Below are positions 1-10,840 of a stretch of 64,000 bases of DNA, in pieces (positions within the stretch are counted from its first letter, which is position 1; every line of letters begins with the position of its first letter). The stretch is from Pirellulaceae bacterium. Its GTDB lineage: Bacteria > Planctomycetota > Planctomycetia > Pirellulales > Pirellulaceae. A program made the translations under genes and the position numbers. The stretch covers positions 85,621-149,620 of the forward strand of contig JAHBXS010000002.1 of assembly GCA_019636375.1 (NCBI GenBank). Reading direction: 5' to 3'. The notes beneath the pieces were generated by a model that did not search any database, was not told the DNA's origin, and saw nothing but the letters and a program-made list of their open reading frames with translations.

Positions 1-592
1 CGCAGCCCTGACGTCGTGCCGTCGAAAGAAACGACCCGCCACTGCCACATGCGATCCCAACCCGCTGAACCGAGTGTTCCGCTGAAAAGTTGGCCTCGAC
101 TTTTTCGCAGTTTAGTTCGGCGCGCAGGATTGCGGCTACATCCGCCAAAGTCCGTTTCTCAGGAAACATCCCAACACGGCCCGAACCCAGATCGGGCAAC
201 TCAACGTGCGGCGTTAGCGGGGCGACTTCCTGCAACCCCAAAATTTTTGCCAATGCGGCATTGATCCCCTGCTCGGCGGAATCGAAAGCCGTGTGAGGGC
301 TGTAAACAGAAATTTTCGCCCCCGCTAATTCCCAAACCAAGCGACTCGCTATCTCCTCCGTGGTGATTCGCTGAAGAGGACGAAAGGGGAGGGGATGATG
401 CGTCACAATCAAACCCGCTTGGGATTCAATCGCTTCGCTAGCCGACTCCGGTGTGATCGTCAGACAAGTCATCACGCGGTCAATCGTCCGACCGGGGTCC
501 CCCAAAATCAACCCTACGTTATCCCAGGACTCCGCCAAATCGCGTGGCGCGAACGAATCCAAAAAGCTACCGATTTCCCCTACCGTCGCCAC
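1..592 (-). CDS. Nif3-like dinuclear metal centre protein (YbgI/NIF3 family), 3' end cut by window
   Basis: The visible 197 codons give the N-terminal part of a Nif3/YbgI-family protein. Members are toroidal hexamers with a two-metal site; the reaction is not settled, though some are described as GTP cyclohydrolase I type 2 homologues. Seen directly: SWDNVGLILGD near residues 22-32, the metal-binding VTHHP at 63-67 and SPHTAFDSAEQGIN at 98-111. The start is a GTG at 590-592 with GGAG seven bases upstream; no in-frame ATG exists before an upstream stop, so an ATG-only caller misses it. The C-terminal half lies beyond base 1. Confidence 0.88.
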   Translation of the reverse strand, partial: MATVGEIGSFLDSFAPRDLAESWDNVGLILGDPGRTIDRVMTCLTITPESASEAIESQAGLIVTHHPLPFRPLQRITTEEIASRLVWELAGAKISVYSPHTAFDSAEQGINAALAKILGLQEVAPLTPHVELPDLGSGRVGMFPEKRTLADVAAILRAELNCEKVEANFSAEHSVQRVGIACGSGGSFLSTARRQGC

Positions 593-729
593 TCGCCTTC
601 TCCCGTCTCGATATCGACTGAAACCACATTCCGTTCAATTTCCTTGAAGGTTACGATTGTTTCCATCTTATCCGATTGGAGGCCAATCGGAAATCAAATA
701 CAGCATTGCAGTGCGAGGCAATCATCAAA

Positions 730-1539
730 TCATTTTGGCAACTCACCAAAACACTCGGAAACTCGTCGATCAATCTCGGCAAATAACTCCCGGGTTCGAC
801 TCCCTCCAACCCCTCCAAACTCGGTTTGGAATTCTTTGGTGGTAAGGCCTTCGGGAAGTCCCTCGATACTGGGGAGGGGGAATCCTAGCTGCTTACTTTC
901 GCTAATCATCTTTTGCACAAGACGAGCGGTCTCGGCGTCTCGTGTGGCTAAGTTCGCCAAGTGGATACCATATTTATTGGCAGCCATGTCCACAAAAGAA
1001 AATCCGGAACCACCCGGAGCAGAGTCCGCGATTTCCTTGGCGATACCAACCGCCAACGCTCGGGTCGAATCTGACAGAACCGTCAGCGCAGCGCTGACTG
1101 CAAAATGCCTGGTCAGATCATTGCGACCGTGCATCGTGATCCGACGACGTAGTTCCTCACGTTGTTTTTTTCTTTCGGGGTCAAGCTCGAATCGCCCGAC
1201 CTTGGCCACCGCATCGTCACCCATGATCACGCCCAGAGCCAGGATCGCCGCCTTGTTGGCCATGATCGGGTCGTTCCCCAGAGAGTTATCTCCCGCGTAG
1301 GCAAAAGCCAATCTCAACAGTTGGGCAAATGCTTCGTCGCCGGTGGTGATTTCGTCGGCCTTGTCAAGCAGATGCAATCCTGTGGCATAAGCCATTTCTT
1401 CCAAGTCTGGTCGGACTCTGGTCGCGGTGCCCCACGCGAACGAAGATACGCCAAAAATGACCAAAGAAGCCATTACGATTTTGCTTGGCAGGTTAGCCTG
1501 CCCCCCCAAGGCATGGAAAAACGAAACAAACATCATCAT
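730..1539 (-). CDS. DUF2279/YfiM-like exported or membrane-anchored protein, paralogue of 25397-26557
   Basis: A 269-aa protein with one N-terminal hydrophobic segment (about residues 18-37: a signal peptide or anchor) and a soluble domain of about 220 residues. The domain closely resembles the C-terminal part of the protein at 25397-26557: ATGLHLL, AAILALGV, HFxVSAALTVLS, RALAVGIAKEIADS, GSGFSFVDMxAN. The order H...SAALT...G-KE-D...GFS..D...N..G resembles the YfiM/DUF2279 lipoprotein family; that link is inference from a remembered pattern. Function unknown. It is monocistronic, 137 nt from the Nif3-like gene. The first three codons are all ATG, so the exact start is uncertain by two residues. 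Confidence 0.72.
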   Translation of the reverse strand: MMMFVSFFHALGGQANLPSKIVMASLVIFGVSSFAWGTATRVRPDLEEMAYATGLHLLDKADEITTGDEAFAQLLRLAFAYAGDNSLGNDPIMANKAAILALGVIMGDDAVAKVGRFELDPERKKQREELRRRITMHGRNDLTRHFAVSAALTVLSDSTRALAVGIAKEIADSAPGGSGFSFVDMAANKYGIHLANLATRDAETARLVQKMISESKQLGFPLPSIEGLPEGLTTKEFQTEFGGVGGSRTRELFAEIDRRVSECFGELPK

Positions 1540-1662
1540 TTGACACTGAGCAAGGAACGGGGAAAATTCAAAATCGAGCTACTTAACGGCGATTATCAAC
1601 AGCGGTGGCCCGATCAAAGCCTCGACATGGTTCCATCATACCACTTGTCCGAAACTAAAAGC

Positions 1663-1830
1663 CTATCCTAGAAACCCAATTGCGAGAAATGCGGTGTAAA
1701 CGAAAGAGAACTTTAACAAGGCCAGATAATTTTGGGGATTTTTTTCCACGGAACAAGCAGCCAGTCCACGGAATTGTCGACAAAGATGATCACCAGATCG
1801 AAAGCTGGAGCCACTCACCTCCTCGTTACA
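1663..1830 (-). pseudogene. Possible degenerate IS5-family transposase C-terminus
   Basis: In one minus-strand frame ending with TAG at 1663-1665, the translation contains FRGLAACSVEKNPQNYLALL followed by a hydrophobic tail. This resembles the R-x-x-T-R-Y-E-K-x-x-x-N-Y-L-A end of IS4/IS5-type DDE transposases, with the TRY replaced. No catalytic domain, inverted repeat or target duplication was found, so at most this is a scar. It could also be a chance resemblance. Confidence 0.3.
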
Positions 1831-2399
1831 CAGCTTTCGTTTTACGGAGACTGGATAACAGGTCGGGGCACTCGTTGCGCTTTGAATACCACTGGAGAGG
1901 TTATGGGGTGTTTGGTCTGGCTTGATTTTTACTGCTCTACAATTCTCGAATGTGTAATGGATCATCAATGATCTTTATCAAACGGATGCAGGCTGAGTTC
2001 AATGATGCAAACCATGAATTTACAATAAAATCAAGAAAAGGCGATTCCGGGACCACTTGAGGCTCAGTAATCGCCACGCAATGTCAACGGTGCAATCCAA
2101 AATACTTCTCACTGATCGTCTTACCAGCAACGTCCTCAAATACGCCGACTTTTTCGGGTGCGGCTGTCGAGACCTTCTTGCGACGGCAAATCTAGATTCG
2201 TACTGACAACCTCGTAACTGCATAGGCAATTGTGCGCGACTCGGTTGCCCTGGTGAAACTCGAAGGGCTCGCCGCGCACGTCGAGAGTGCCAATCGGCGA
2301 GCCCATCCGAATATCGATCAAAGCCAATGATCCCACTAAATTGCGTTTGATTGAGGCTGGATAAAGAGCACTGCTAAATTCCTCAGAATCGCATCATAC
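1831..2399. other. Intergenic stretch without a convincing gene
   Basis: Together with 1540-1662 this is about 700 bases with no supported gene. Short minus-strand frames at 2020-2229 and 2136-2336 show no recognisable domain or ribosome-binding site. The piece around 2230-2336 (GSLALIDIRMGSPIGTLDV in frame) looks somewhat protein-like and may be a fossil, but I cannot name it. Confidence 0.4.
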
Positions 2400-3866
2400 T
2401 CATTTAACGGCCTCGATGTCGGGCAATTTCCAGGACTTGTCGAAGAGCGCTGGCAGCGGACCGTAGAAGCGGAACAGGACCTCGAATTCCCCCTTGGAAT
2501 CGGTGGGGGTCCAGTTTGCCTCTTTGCCTGCCGGAGCTTGGGGGCCGAAGTACAGGTCGACCGAGCCGTCCGCGTTGACCTGCAGACCCGGGCTCTGCGA
2601 GGAACGAGCGGCATGAGACATTTCGCGAATCAAAGCATGAGACTCTCGATCGTATAGCGTTGCCGACCAGTACTGGCGGACCGGAGCATTGGCCGGAACG
2701 TTCAGCCGATAGGTCTTGCTACCGTCTTTATCCTCCAATGCCATCAGGTAGAACTGGCCTTCCCCCATCCGTTTGGGCAAGAAGAAGATGAACGATAGCA
2801 ACAGGCCGCGATCTTCGATCGGGTAGAAGTTGGGATCCGCAAACTGTTCCTGGGCCGCTTGGAAGACACGCCCCATTCGCTCGGGAAACGACCATTTGCT
2901 ACCCGGTGTAAAAGGGCCTCGGGTGACCAATTCGTAGTACTGCCCTTCGATGTATGCATGCGCCCGCTTCGCGGCCTCGTTGAGAGCCTTGGTCATTGCG
3001 GTATCAGGGGCAAATGGCTTGCCCTTTTCGATACCCAAAGTCTTGAGTGTGTCGATCATGACGCGGTCGCGTTCCAGCCACGGCTCGTGCTGAACAACCC
3101 GATCCAGCGACTCGAAAAAGCGGATGTCGTAGGGAATCGTCGCATCATAAAGGACACCGGCCGCGTCCACGTAAACCGTCGGCGGCGGATTGTTTGCTTG
3201 CGACAAGGGATAAATCTTGATCTGCTTGCCGTAAGCAACCGCCTTTTTCAGATCCTCGTCGCTGCCGCTTTGGCGGATCGACCGAAGCAGCGCATAACCC
3301 TTGTACGTCTGCGACCGCAAAACGAGATAGCCGTCGGGCACTTTTTCCGCATAACCGGGAGGTAGGATCAGGTATTTGCCACCCTGGCCTTTGTCTGCGC
3401 CGGCGGGACCGACATCTTCCAGCGGCGTCTGCCAAGCGTCCATGATCGTCCCGACGATAGCGCCACCTTCCGCCCGTGGAAACTCCATCACGACTGGCCC
3501 GACCTCTTTGGTATCGAAGTAGGGCGTGAGATAGATCACGTCGGTGTTGGGGGTGAGGGTCTGGTTCTTCCAGTCGAGCAGTTGCGACCAATAGAGCATC
3601 TGGTTGTCGCGGCCTTTGGTCTCGCGAAGCATCGCCTGGTACATCAGATCGCGGTTGACTGCCGGCATGCCCCAGATCACGGCCTCGATGGCGCGATGCT
3701 GCAGGACTTGTTGCTGGAGATCCGAAAACGACCCAGACGCGGTCGTTTGGGACGGTGAATCACCGCGACCCTGGGCATGGGCATGCGAAGGGAGCAGGCC
3801 TACGAGGCAGGCTCCGAGCAACACAGTTGCAACGGAAAAACAAGCTACTGAAATTCTCGAGTTCAT
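2400..3866 (-). CDS. Exported DUF1254/DUF1214 domain protein (intact copy)
   Basis: A 488-aa protein with a signal peptide (about residues 1-32, ending SHAHAQ). An N-terminal DUF1254 domain (about 60-190, with NRDLMYQAM and TPNTDVIY near 71-112) is followed by a C-terminal DUF1214 domain (about 370-480, with DLYFGPQAP and WKLPDIEAV). The biochemical role of this family is not established. A purine-rich AGAGAGAACG precedes the ATG. It is last in the minus-strand run second DUF1254 copy, sulfatase, sulfatase, this gene (gaps 65, 37 and 103 nt), suggesting one transcription unit. The copy at 8945-10431 is a broken paralogue of nearly the same length. Confidence 0.9.
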   Translation of the reverse strand: MNSRISVACFSVATVLLGACLVGLLPSHAHAQGRGDSPSQTTASGSFSDLQQQVLQHRAIEAVIWGMPAVNRDLMYQAMLRETKGRDNQMLYWSQLLDWKNQTLTPNTDVIYLTPYFDTKEVGPVVMEFPRAEGGAIVGTIMDAWQTPLEDVGPAGADKGQGGKYLILPPGYAEKVPDGYLVLRSQTYKGYALLRSIRQSGSDEDLKKAVAYGKQIKIYPLSQANNPPPTVYVDAAGVLYDATIPYDIRFFESLDRVVQHEPWLERDRVMIDTLKTLGIEKGKPFAPDTAMTKALNEAAKRAHAYIEGQYYELVTRGPFTPGSKWSFPERMGRVFQAAQEQFADPNFYPIEDRGLLLSFIFFLPKRMGEGQFYLMALEDKDGSKTYRLNVPANAPVRQYWSATLYDRESHALIREMSHAARSSQSPGLQVNADGSVDLYFGPQAPAGKEANWTPTDSKGEFEVLFRFYGPLPALFDKSWKLPDIEAVK

Positions 3867-3969
3867 CGTTCTCTCTCTTATTGCTGTTAGGGCTAGTTAC
3901 CGATTTATCAAGTTAAGTCAGGCGTTGGCATCAAGCTTCCTTCCTGATTCTGAATCTACTTCCTTAGGA

Positions 3970-6429
3970 TCATCTGGCGAGTCCCATCGCCGCTTTGGCT
4001 CGCCGAATCTGTTCCTCGTCTTCCGCGGTGAGCTGGGATTCGCCCAGTCGTACGAGGACCCGATTTAGTTCGCCCGTAAAGCGAAAGGGAACCGTGTAAT
4101 CCTGGCTGACCGGTGTCCCCGTGTCTTCGCCGATGTCGAGCGTCTCGTCCAGCGACACGCGGAATGGAATCGTCCGTTCGATGCGGCCCTCGGCGATCGG
4201 CTTGTCGTCGACCGAGATGGTCACTTTCCCGCCCTTGCCGACGCCGCCACCATCGTAATCGAACGAAACCAACAACGCAAAGCGACCAGGGCCGAGACTT
4301 TCTTTGGCCTGCACCGAAGCCGAAAAAACGCCCACGGTGTTGTAGAGAAAAGTCGGCTTGCCCTCAAGCAGGCACAGAGCCCAGCCGCCAAATCGTCCGC
4401 CTTGCGTGACGATCACACCATCGGCTCCGTCCACGGGAACTTCAATGTCCGCAGCAATCTTAAAGGATTTGTTCTTGATGTCAGGCGCGGAGCCTTCCGG
4501 AATGCGGGTTTGGTCCGCATAGTAGGTGAAGACCGAACGCCCTCGCGTGGGACTGGGTCGAAGCCTGACGTCCATTCGTTCCACGCGACTGTTGTCGATC
4601 GGCAACACGTTGTATTTGGCGGCTTCGATCCAGAACAAGTCCTGGAGTTCGCGCAGCTTGCCGGGCTCCCGATCGGCCAAATTCACCGACTGGCTGAAAT
4701 CTTCGGCCACATGATACAGTTCCCATTGGTAATCATCGATGTCGATCGCATTCCAGACGCTGACCCAGGGCGCGACCGGCGGTGTGGTACAGGCGACCCA
4801 GCCTTCGTTATAGATCGCGCGATTGGCGGCCATTTCGAAGTACTGTGTCCGCCGCTGTGAAGGTGCCGCAGGGTCGTCGAAGGAGTACAGCATGCTCACG
4901 CCTTCGACTGGTTTCTGCGGCACCCCATTGAGCACTGATGGCGTTTGCACCCCGACCGCTTCCAGGATTGTCGGTGCGATGTCGATCACGTGGTGAAACT
5001 GGGTACGGATACCACCTTTGTCCTTGATCCGCGCGGGCCACGAAATGACCAAACCGTTGCGTGTCCCACCGAAGTGGGAAGCGACCTGTTTGGTCCATTG
5101 CAAAGGCGTATTCATGGCATGAGCCCAGCCGATCGGATAATGATTGAAGGTTGAGGCCGAACCCAACTCGTCCATCCGCTTCAGGACTTCGTTGAAGTCT
5201 TCGGGGATGCCGTTGAAGAAGGTCATCTCGTTGAGCAAACCATTGAATCCTCCTTCGGCACTGGCTCCGTTATCGCCCTGAATGTAGATCACCAACGTAT
5301 TGTCCAATTGGCCCAGATCGTCGATCGCGTCCAGGATCCGCCCCATCTGATGGTCCGCATACGCCAGTGCCGCGGCATAGACCTCCATCATGCGGGCGTA
5401 AAGTTTCTTCTGATCGGCGTCCAGCGAGTCCCACGCCGGAATCTCCTGGGGACGCGGCGTCAGCTTGGCGTTGGCGGGAATGATCCCCATTCGCTGCTGT
5501 CGGGCGAAGGTTTCCTGGCGTACCTTGTCCCAGCCTTGATCAAATTTTCCTTTGAACTTCGCGATCCAGTCTTTGGGCGCATGGTGGGGCGCGTGGGCCG
5601 TCCCAGGTGCATAGTATTGCAACCACGGTTTCTCAGGCGCGACCGAGCTGAGCATGCGGATCCGATTGATGCAATGGTCGGCCATGTCTTTTTCGAAGAA
5701 ATAGTCCGGCACATCGTGCGGCGGTTCGATCGGCTTGGTGTTCTCATAGAGGGCCGGTTCCCACTGGTTGGTATCACCCCCGATAAAGCCGTAGAAGTAT
5801 TCGAAGCCTAGACCGGTGGGCCACAAGTCGAACGGTCCCGCTTGGCTGGAATGCCAATCCGGCACATTATGATTCTTGCCGTACCAGGCCGTGTTGTAGC
5901 CATTCTGCTTCAGGACTTCGGCAAAGGTCCCGCAACTCTTGGGCATCAACGTGTTGTAGCCAGGAAAACCGGTGCCCAGTTCCATGATCACGCCCGAGGC
6001 GGCCGAATGGTGGTTGCGACCGGATAGGAGCGCAGCCCGCGTGGGCGAACAAAGGGCCGTCGTGTGAAACTGAGTATAGCGGAGCCCGTTTTTGGCCAGC
6101 CGGTCAAAGGTCTCCGTGGGAATGGGACCACCGAACGGACTGGTGGCTGAAAAGCCCACGTCATCGGTCAGAATCACCAGGATATTCGGAGCTCCCGGGG
6201 GCGCCACGACTTCATGCGGAAAATCCGGCGTGGATTCGGAGGCTCGCCGAGAAATCCGTCCACCGAACGGTACTTCGGGGCGAGGCAAAACGGGGGCCAC
6301 TTGGGGTGCCGACGCCTTTGCATCCTGTTGCTGGGCCTGGACGGCCTTCGGTGACATCGCGAGGTGCCAAGCCATCGGAGTGCCGACCAGCATTAGTAAC
6401 AGGCATAGAGTTTTTTTGTACTTGTTCAT
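3970..6429 (-). CDS. Arylsulfatase, CSPTR type, exported, intact
   Basis: An 819-aa sulfatase that would hydrolyse a sulfate ester in the periplasm or outside; the substrate cannot be read from sequence. A signal peptide spans about residues 1-33. Metal-binding Asp are at 89-90 (LTDDVGF). C127 in CSPTR, with R131, is the cysteine expected to become formylglycine. Further motifs are [14 protein letters not shown] and [11 protein letters not shown]. The last ~220 residues form an extra beta-rich domain shared with the neighbouring sulfatase. No formylglycine-generating enzyme is encoded in the window. The ATG is preceded by GAGAAACC. The broken paralogue at 6467-8879 aligns through the whole length. 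Confidence 0.95.
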   Translation of the reverse strand: MNKYKKTLCLLLMLVGTPMAWHLAMSPKAVQAQQQDAKASAPQVAPVLPRPEVPFGGRISRRASESTPDFPHEVVAPPGAPNILVILTDDVGFSATSPFGGPIPTETFDRLAKNGLRYTQFHTTALCSPTRAALLSGRNHHSAASGVIMELGTGFPGYNTLMPKSCGTFAEVLKQNGYNTAWYGKNHNVPDWHSSQAGPFDLWPTGLGFEYFYGFIGGDTNQWEPALYENTKPIEPPHDVPDYFFEKDMADHCINRIRMLSSVAPEKPWLQYYAPGTAHAPHHAPKDWIAKFKGKFDQGWDKVRQETFARQQRMGIIPANAKLTPRPQEIPAWDSLDADQKKLYARMMEVYAAALAYADHQMGRILDAIDDLGQLDNTLVIYIQGDNGASAEGGFNGLLNEMTFFNGIPEDFNEVLKRMDELGSASTFNHYPIGWAHAMNTPLQWTKQVASHFGGTRNGLVISWPARIKDKGGIRTQFHHVIDIAPTILEAVGVQTPSVLNGVPQKPVEGVSMLYSFDDPAAPSQRRTQYFEMAANRAIYNEGWVACTTPPVAPWVSVWNAIDIDDYQWELYHVAEDFSQSVNLADREPGKLRELQDLFWIEAAKYNVLPIDNSRVERMDVRLRPSPTRGRSVFTYYADQTRIPEGSAPDIKNKSFKIAADIEVPVDGADGVIVTQGGRFGGWALCLLEGKPTFLYNTVGVFSASVQAKESLGPGRFALLVSFDYDGGGVGKGGKVTISVDDKPIAEGRIERTIPFRVSLDETLDIGEDTGTPVSQDYTVPFRFTGELNRVLVRLGESQLTAEDEEQIRRAKAAMGLAR

Positions 6430-6466
6430 AGGTTTCTCAAAAAATTTAAGGTTGATTTTCAGTTGC

Positions 6467-8879
6467 TTATTTTTTCATCAAAGGCTGATTCGGAGAGATA
6501 TCGATGGCAACCTCCTTGATCTCACCCGTAAATGCGAACGGGGCCTGGTCGTGATAATCGTGCGAAACAACGGCTCCGAGATCGGTGCCGATGTCCAGTG
6601 TTTCGGTTGCGGAGAATCGTCCGAACGCGACGTTGGGGATCTCTCCCTGACCAACGACCTTGTCATTGACCAGAAGTCTGACCGTGCCGCCGGTCGTTTC
6701 TCCGAATTGCTGGAATGGCTTCTGCTCGTATTCCATCACGACTTCGACATCACCGGACGGCAGTGTCTCGCGGGAAACGACTTTGTAGACCTGTTGGCCA
6801 AAGAAGTTGTAGTGGTAGTGCAGCCGGCCATCCATGACGAACAACGAGTAACCCGCCGTGGTGCCCCCAGTCGCGGTGATGACTCCCTCGCAGCCTTGCT
6901 TCGGTATGGTGATGTTCGCCGTGATCTTGTGGGACCGCTGATAGATAGGAGGAGCACTGCCTTCAGGAATCCGTGTGGTGCCGGGCGCGTAGCGAAAATG
7001 GGTACGGCCCTTGATCACCGACGGACGCTCCGGATTGACGGCCCGCTCGACAAAACGGTCGTCCAGCGGGTAAACCCCAAACTTCTCCGCCTCAGCCGCG
7101 AAAACTTTTTTCAGCTCCTCGAGCTTTTGCGGATGCTTCGTCGCCAAATCCACGGCCTGAGAAAAATCGTCTTCGACGTGGTACAGCTCCCAAGTGTTGT
7201 TCTCGAAGCCGATCGATCCAGTCAACTCCCAGGGGACACCGTGAAACGACGCGGCCACCCAGCCATCGTGATAGATCGCGCGATGACCGCCTGTTTCGAA
7301 GTACTGAGTGGTGCGCTGTCCCTGCGCACTGCCGTCGTCGAAAGTGTAGCTCATATCGACCCCGGCAATCGGCATTTGGGCAAAACCGTCCACATGCGTC
7401 GGCGCCGTCACGCCGGCCGCTTGGTAAATCGTGGGGACAACGTCAATCACATGATGAAATTGTGTGCGGACGGCTCCCATGTCCTTGATACGCTTGGGCC
7501 AAGAGATGACCGTCCCGTTGCGGGTACCGCCGAAGTGCGATGGCACGCGTTTTGTCCATTGGAAGGGCGAAGACCCAGCCCACCGGGTAATGGGGGTCCG
7601 TTTCCGGCCCTCCCAGTTTGTCGATCAAAGGCAACTGCGCCTCGACCGAATCGTTGACGCCGTTCATGGTCATCATGCTGTTGCGGGTGCCTGTCAGCGT
7701 TCCTTCAGCACTGGGGCCGTTGTCGCCAGCCACATAGATGATCATGGTATTGTCGCCGTCAGGCAACTGTTGCACCGTGTCGATCAGTCTTCCGACATGG
7801 TGGTCGGTGTGAGCCAAAAAGGCCGCGTAGATCTCCATGTGCCGCGCGTAGAGTCGCCGTTGATCGGCGGACAGGGAATCCCAGCCGGGAATTTGTTTTG
7901 GTCGCGGCGTGAGCAACGTGTTTGGCGGGACCACTCCCAACTTCTTCTGCCGCTCAATGGTCTCGCTGCGAACCGCATCCCAACCCTGATCGAACTGGCC
8001 TTTGAATTTGGCAATCCACTCTTCCGGCACATGCAGCGGCGAGTGGGCCGCGCCGGTCGAAAAGTACATAAAATAGGGCTTGTCGGGAGCGATCGATTGT
8101 TGGCGATTGAGCCAAGCGATCGCGTCATCCACCAGATCCTCCGTCAGGTGATAGCCCTGCTCGGGTTTCTTTCCAGGTTCCACCGGCAGTTCATTGCGAA
8201 ACAGTTGCGGCTCCCATTGGCTGGTTTCGCCTCCCTGGAAGCCGTAAAAGTACTCGAACCCCAGACCGGAGGGCCAACGATGGAAAGGGCCGATGGGTGA
8301 GGTTTCCCAGTCGGGAGTGTTATGCCACTTGCCCCAGACCCCGGTGCTGTAGCCGTTCTCCTTCAACACCCGCGCTACACTGGCCGCTTCGCGTGGCCAA
8401 ACACCATGGTAGCCAGGGAAACCCGTCGAAAGTTCGGTGATCGTGCCGGTGCCGACCTGATGGTGATTCCGCCCGGTCAGCAAGGCGATGCGAGTTGGTG
8501 AACAGATACCAACGGTGTGAAACCGAGTGTACCGCAAACCTTGGCGGGCGAGTTGGTCGAGTTTCGGGGTCGGAATCGGACCACCGAAAGTGGAGGGATG
8601 CCCAAATCCAACTTCATCCAACAGAATCACGACGACATTGGGAGCGCCTGGCGGAGCTTGCAGGGGCTGCGGAAAGTCTTGTTGCGAGTCGTTGAACGTC
8701 TTGCCGATCTTGCCCTGGAATGCCTGGTCCGGCTTTGGCAGTCGCAGTCCATCGGCAGCAGCCTGTCCGGGCTTCGAGTCTTGCGCCGACAGGCGACCCT
8801 GCTGGTCATGCGAGAGCATGCACAAGACAAAACTCACTAATCCAGCCAAGCCAGTCAAAAATGACATACTTGTCGTCAT
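6467..8879 (-). pseudogene. Arylsulfatase, CSPTR type, frameshifted by an apparent 11-nt deletion
   Basis: Two reading frames together encode one sulfatase like its neighbour at 3970-6429. The first (from ATG 8879, signal peptide, ILLDEVGFG near residues 85-93, CSPTR with C126) runs through HYPVGWVFA. The second resumes at [19 protein letters not shown] and carries the C-terminal domain. At 7562-7574 there are 13 nt where the paralogue has 24 between GW and QWTK, so 11 nt are missing and the frame changes. The usual second metal-binding Asp of the DD pair is Glu here. The longer in-frame start at 8939 is less likely than 8879, which has GGGTGA upstream. An assembly error cannot be excluded, but 11 nt is unlike a homopolymer miscall. 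Confidence 0.85.
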
Positions 8880-8944
8880 AACTTCACCCTGATCAAAGAA
8901 AAAAAATCTGGAAATGCACGCACTTGAAGCATGGAACAATTTTT

Positions 8945-10431
8945 TTAATTCATCCGTACGACATCGGGCAACTGCCAGCTACGATCGAAGTAGGCTTCGG
9001 TCGGGGCGTAGAGGCGGAAGTAGGCGAACCAGCCGCGGCCGGGGACCGTCGGTATCCAGTTCTTCTCCTTTCCTTTGGGTGCCTCCGGACCGAAGTACAG
9101 GTCCACGGAACCGTCTTCGTTCTTGACCAAGTCTTTGCGGGAATCCAGACCGGCGATGTCTTGCTTCGTCTCGATGAAGCTGCGGGTTTCAACGTCGTAC
9201 AGCGTCATCGCCCAGAACTGCTTGGCTGGGGCGTTGGCCGGGACGCGGAGGGTGTAGTTGTTGCCGCCCTGCAGCCACTGTCCGTCTTTGTCCTTTTGAA
9301 CGCCCCAGTAGGTTTGCCCCACACCGACGCGCGGCTTGGTCATCCCTTCGGTCAGCGTGACCGCCTCGTAGAACCAACCCGTACGTTCATCGAGGGCCGT
9401 GTGGTGCTCGGTCTCTTGACTGGCCTCCAGGAGAACGGCCTCCTTCCACTGGCGGTCAGGCCAAATTCTGGCTTCCTTCTGGCGTTTGGCGTAGCTCTGC
9501 GCCCGAGACATCGCCTCGCCGACCACCGCCCCTTGTTCCAGGATCTTCCTCTGCCGCGCATCGGGCTCGAACTTTTTCCCTTTTTCGATACCTAGCGGCT
9601 TGAGCATGGCCACCATCATCCGATCGCGCTCATGAACCGGCTCTTCGTTGAGCATCTTGGCAAGCAGCGACCAGTACTCCATGCCATTTTCGGGCCAGCC
9701 AGTCCACCTTTTCTCTTCTGCGGGGATCATCCGCGACTTGCGAGGGTTGTCGCGCTGGGCAAACGGATAGGCTTGATACGAATTTTTTTTAAGCGATCGG
9801 CTTCGATCGGGTCGGTGCTCAGAATCCGCAAGCCTGGGAAGACATTGCTGGTCGGAGACTCGAAGATCCGATAGCCTTCGGCACCTGCGGGTGCTTTTTG
9901 GCCCGGGGGCAGGATCAAGTATTTGCCCCCTTCGCCCTTGTCGGGGCCACTCAAACCCATGTCGGTGATCGTACGCTGCCACATGTCGAGGATACCGCCG
10001 GCCGTCGCCCCCTTCGGATAGTCAATCACCATCGGCCCGGTCCGCTCCAGGTTCCAAAAGCCGATCAAATAGGTCGTGGTGTCGTTCGGGGTGAGCATCC
10101 CCAGCTTGTCCCGCGTGCTGGCCATCTGCACAAGATCGCCATCCTGCTGGCCGAACACCGTCTCGTGCTGCTGCTGCCATTTGGCGAAAGAGACGATCGG
10201 GATGGCCCACATGTAGCACTGCACGGCCCGCTGGAAGTCCATCTCGTCATACAGCTTGGCGACGGTCGCATCGGACGGGTACCCTCCTTCGAATTCCAGA
10301 GATCCAATCCGTGAATCCAAAACTCCTGAGGTCGGCAATGCTTGCCTAGCGGAAGTTTGAGCGTGGCCTTGACTCACCATAACAAAAGCCGTCATGAAAC
10401 ACAGAAACTTTATCAAAGTCGAATCAAACAT
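8945..10431 (-). pseudogene. DUF1254/DUF1214 protein, frameshifted at an A8 run
   Basis: The N-terminal frame (from ATG 10431; signal peptide ending QGHAQ; DUF1254 part with TPNDTTTYLIGFWNLE) runs into a second frame with the DUF1214 part (DLYFGPEAP, WQLPDVV). The frame changes at eight A residues (plus-strand T run 9783-9790). Adding one A gives RLKKNSYQAYPF and an uninterrupted protein of 495 aa, close to the 488 aa of the intact paralogue at 2400-3866. The lesion may be a real 1-nt deletion, a sequencing slip, or a slippage site that still yields some full product. It is the first gene of the presumed sulfatase operon, 65 nt upstream of the broken sulfatase. Confidence 0.85.
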
Positions 10432-10840
10432 TCATAAATTCCCTGAGCAAGAAAAGAAACTGTAAACCCGTAAGCAAAAAAAGTTTCGTTGCCTTGCAGC
10501 CTGCGGGAGTTTGTGAAAAATCTTCAACCGTTCAGCACCCGACATGCTGCCCTCTAACGCGGCCGCTCCGCCGATTCGGGGCTAGCTGGGCTTTTTCGAT
10601 CAGAATACCGTGCCCGAACCAACGACCTGCGGCTGATTAAGCTGTTAGCGCGTTTACCGATCCTATACTCAAAAAATTGCCGAGCTACGTATTTTCGGCC
10701 AGCTGGGAAAGTTCTTTGTTGTTTTGGAATTCTGCCCGAGTCGCCTTGTTTTCAAAGGATGGGAAACCCAAAGGTTTGAAGAGCTCCACTGGCTGGATTC
10801 AGCAAGTCGCAGAACTAGACGTTCATCGGTATCGAAACGT
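10432..10840. other. Intergenic region between the response regulator and DUF1254 gene
   Basis: No gene is supported here. It should hold the promoter of the minus-strand DUF1254-sulfatase run. One copy of a 17-nt motif repeated on the far side of the response-regulator gene lies at 10685-10701. I see no clear terminator. Confidence 0.5.
10685..10701 (+). repeat. 17-nt direct repeat, copy 1, flanking the response-regulator gene
   Basis: CTACGTATTTTCGGCCA here and CTACGTAGTTTCGGCCA at 11645-11661 match at 16 of 17 positions, same orientation, 960 bp apart, one on each side of the gene at 10841-11485. Could be an operator pair or a trace of duplication; function unknown. Confidence 0.4.

Noticed and set aside
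792..804. GGGTTCGACTCCC, tRNA T-arm-like
   Set aside because: It lies inside the 730-1539 coding frame (reads GGSRTRE on the minus strand), and no acceptor stem or anticodon arm surrounds it.
395..1300. 301-codon plus-strand open frame
   Set aside because: It is antisense to the Nif3-like and DUF2279-like genes, which show real family motifs; this frame shows none.
6092..7657. 521-codon plus-strand open frame
   Set aside because: Antisense to the two long sulfatases, with no domain of its own; typical shadow of GC-biased coding DNA.
9783..9790. Firm call of programmed frameshifting at the A8 run
   Set aside because: Possible, but there is no supporting downstream structure and the neighbouring genes are also broken, so simple mutation is the plainer reading.
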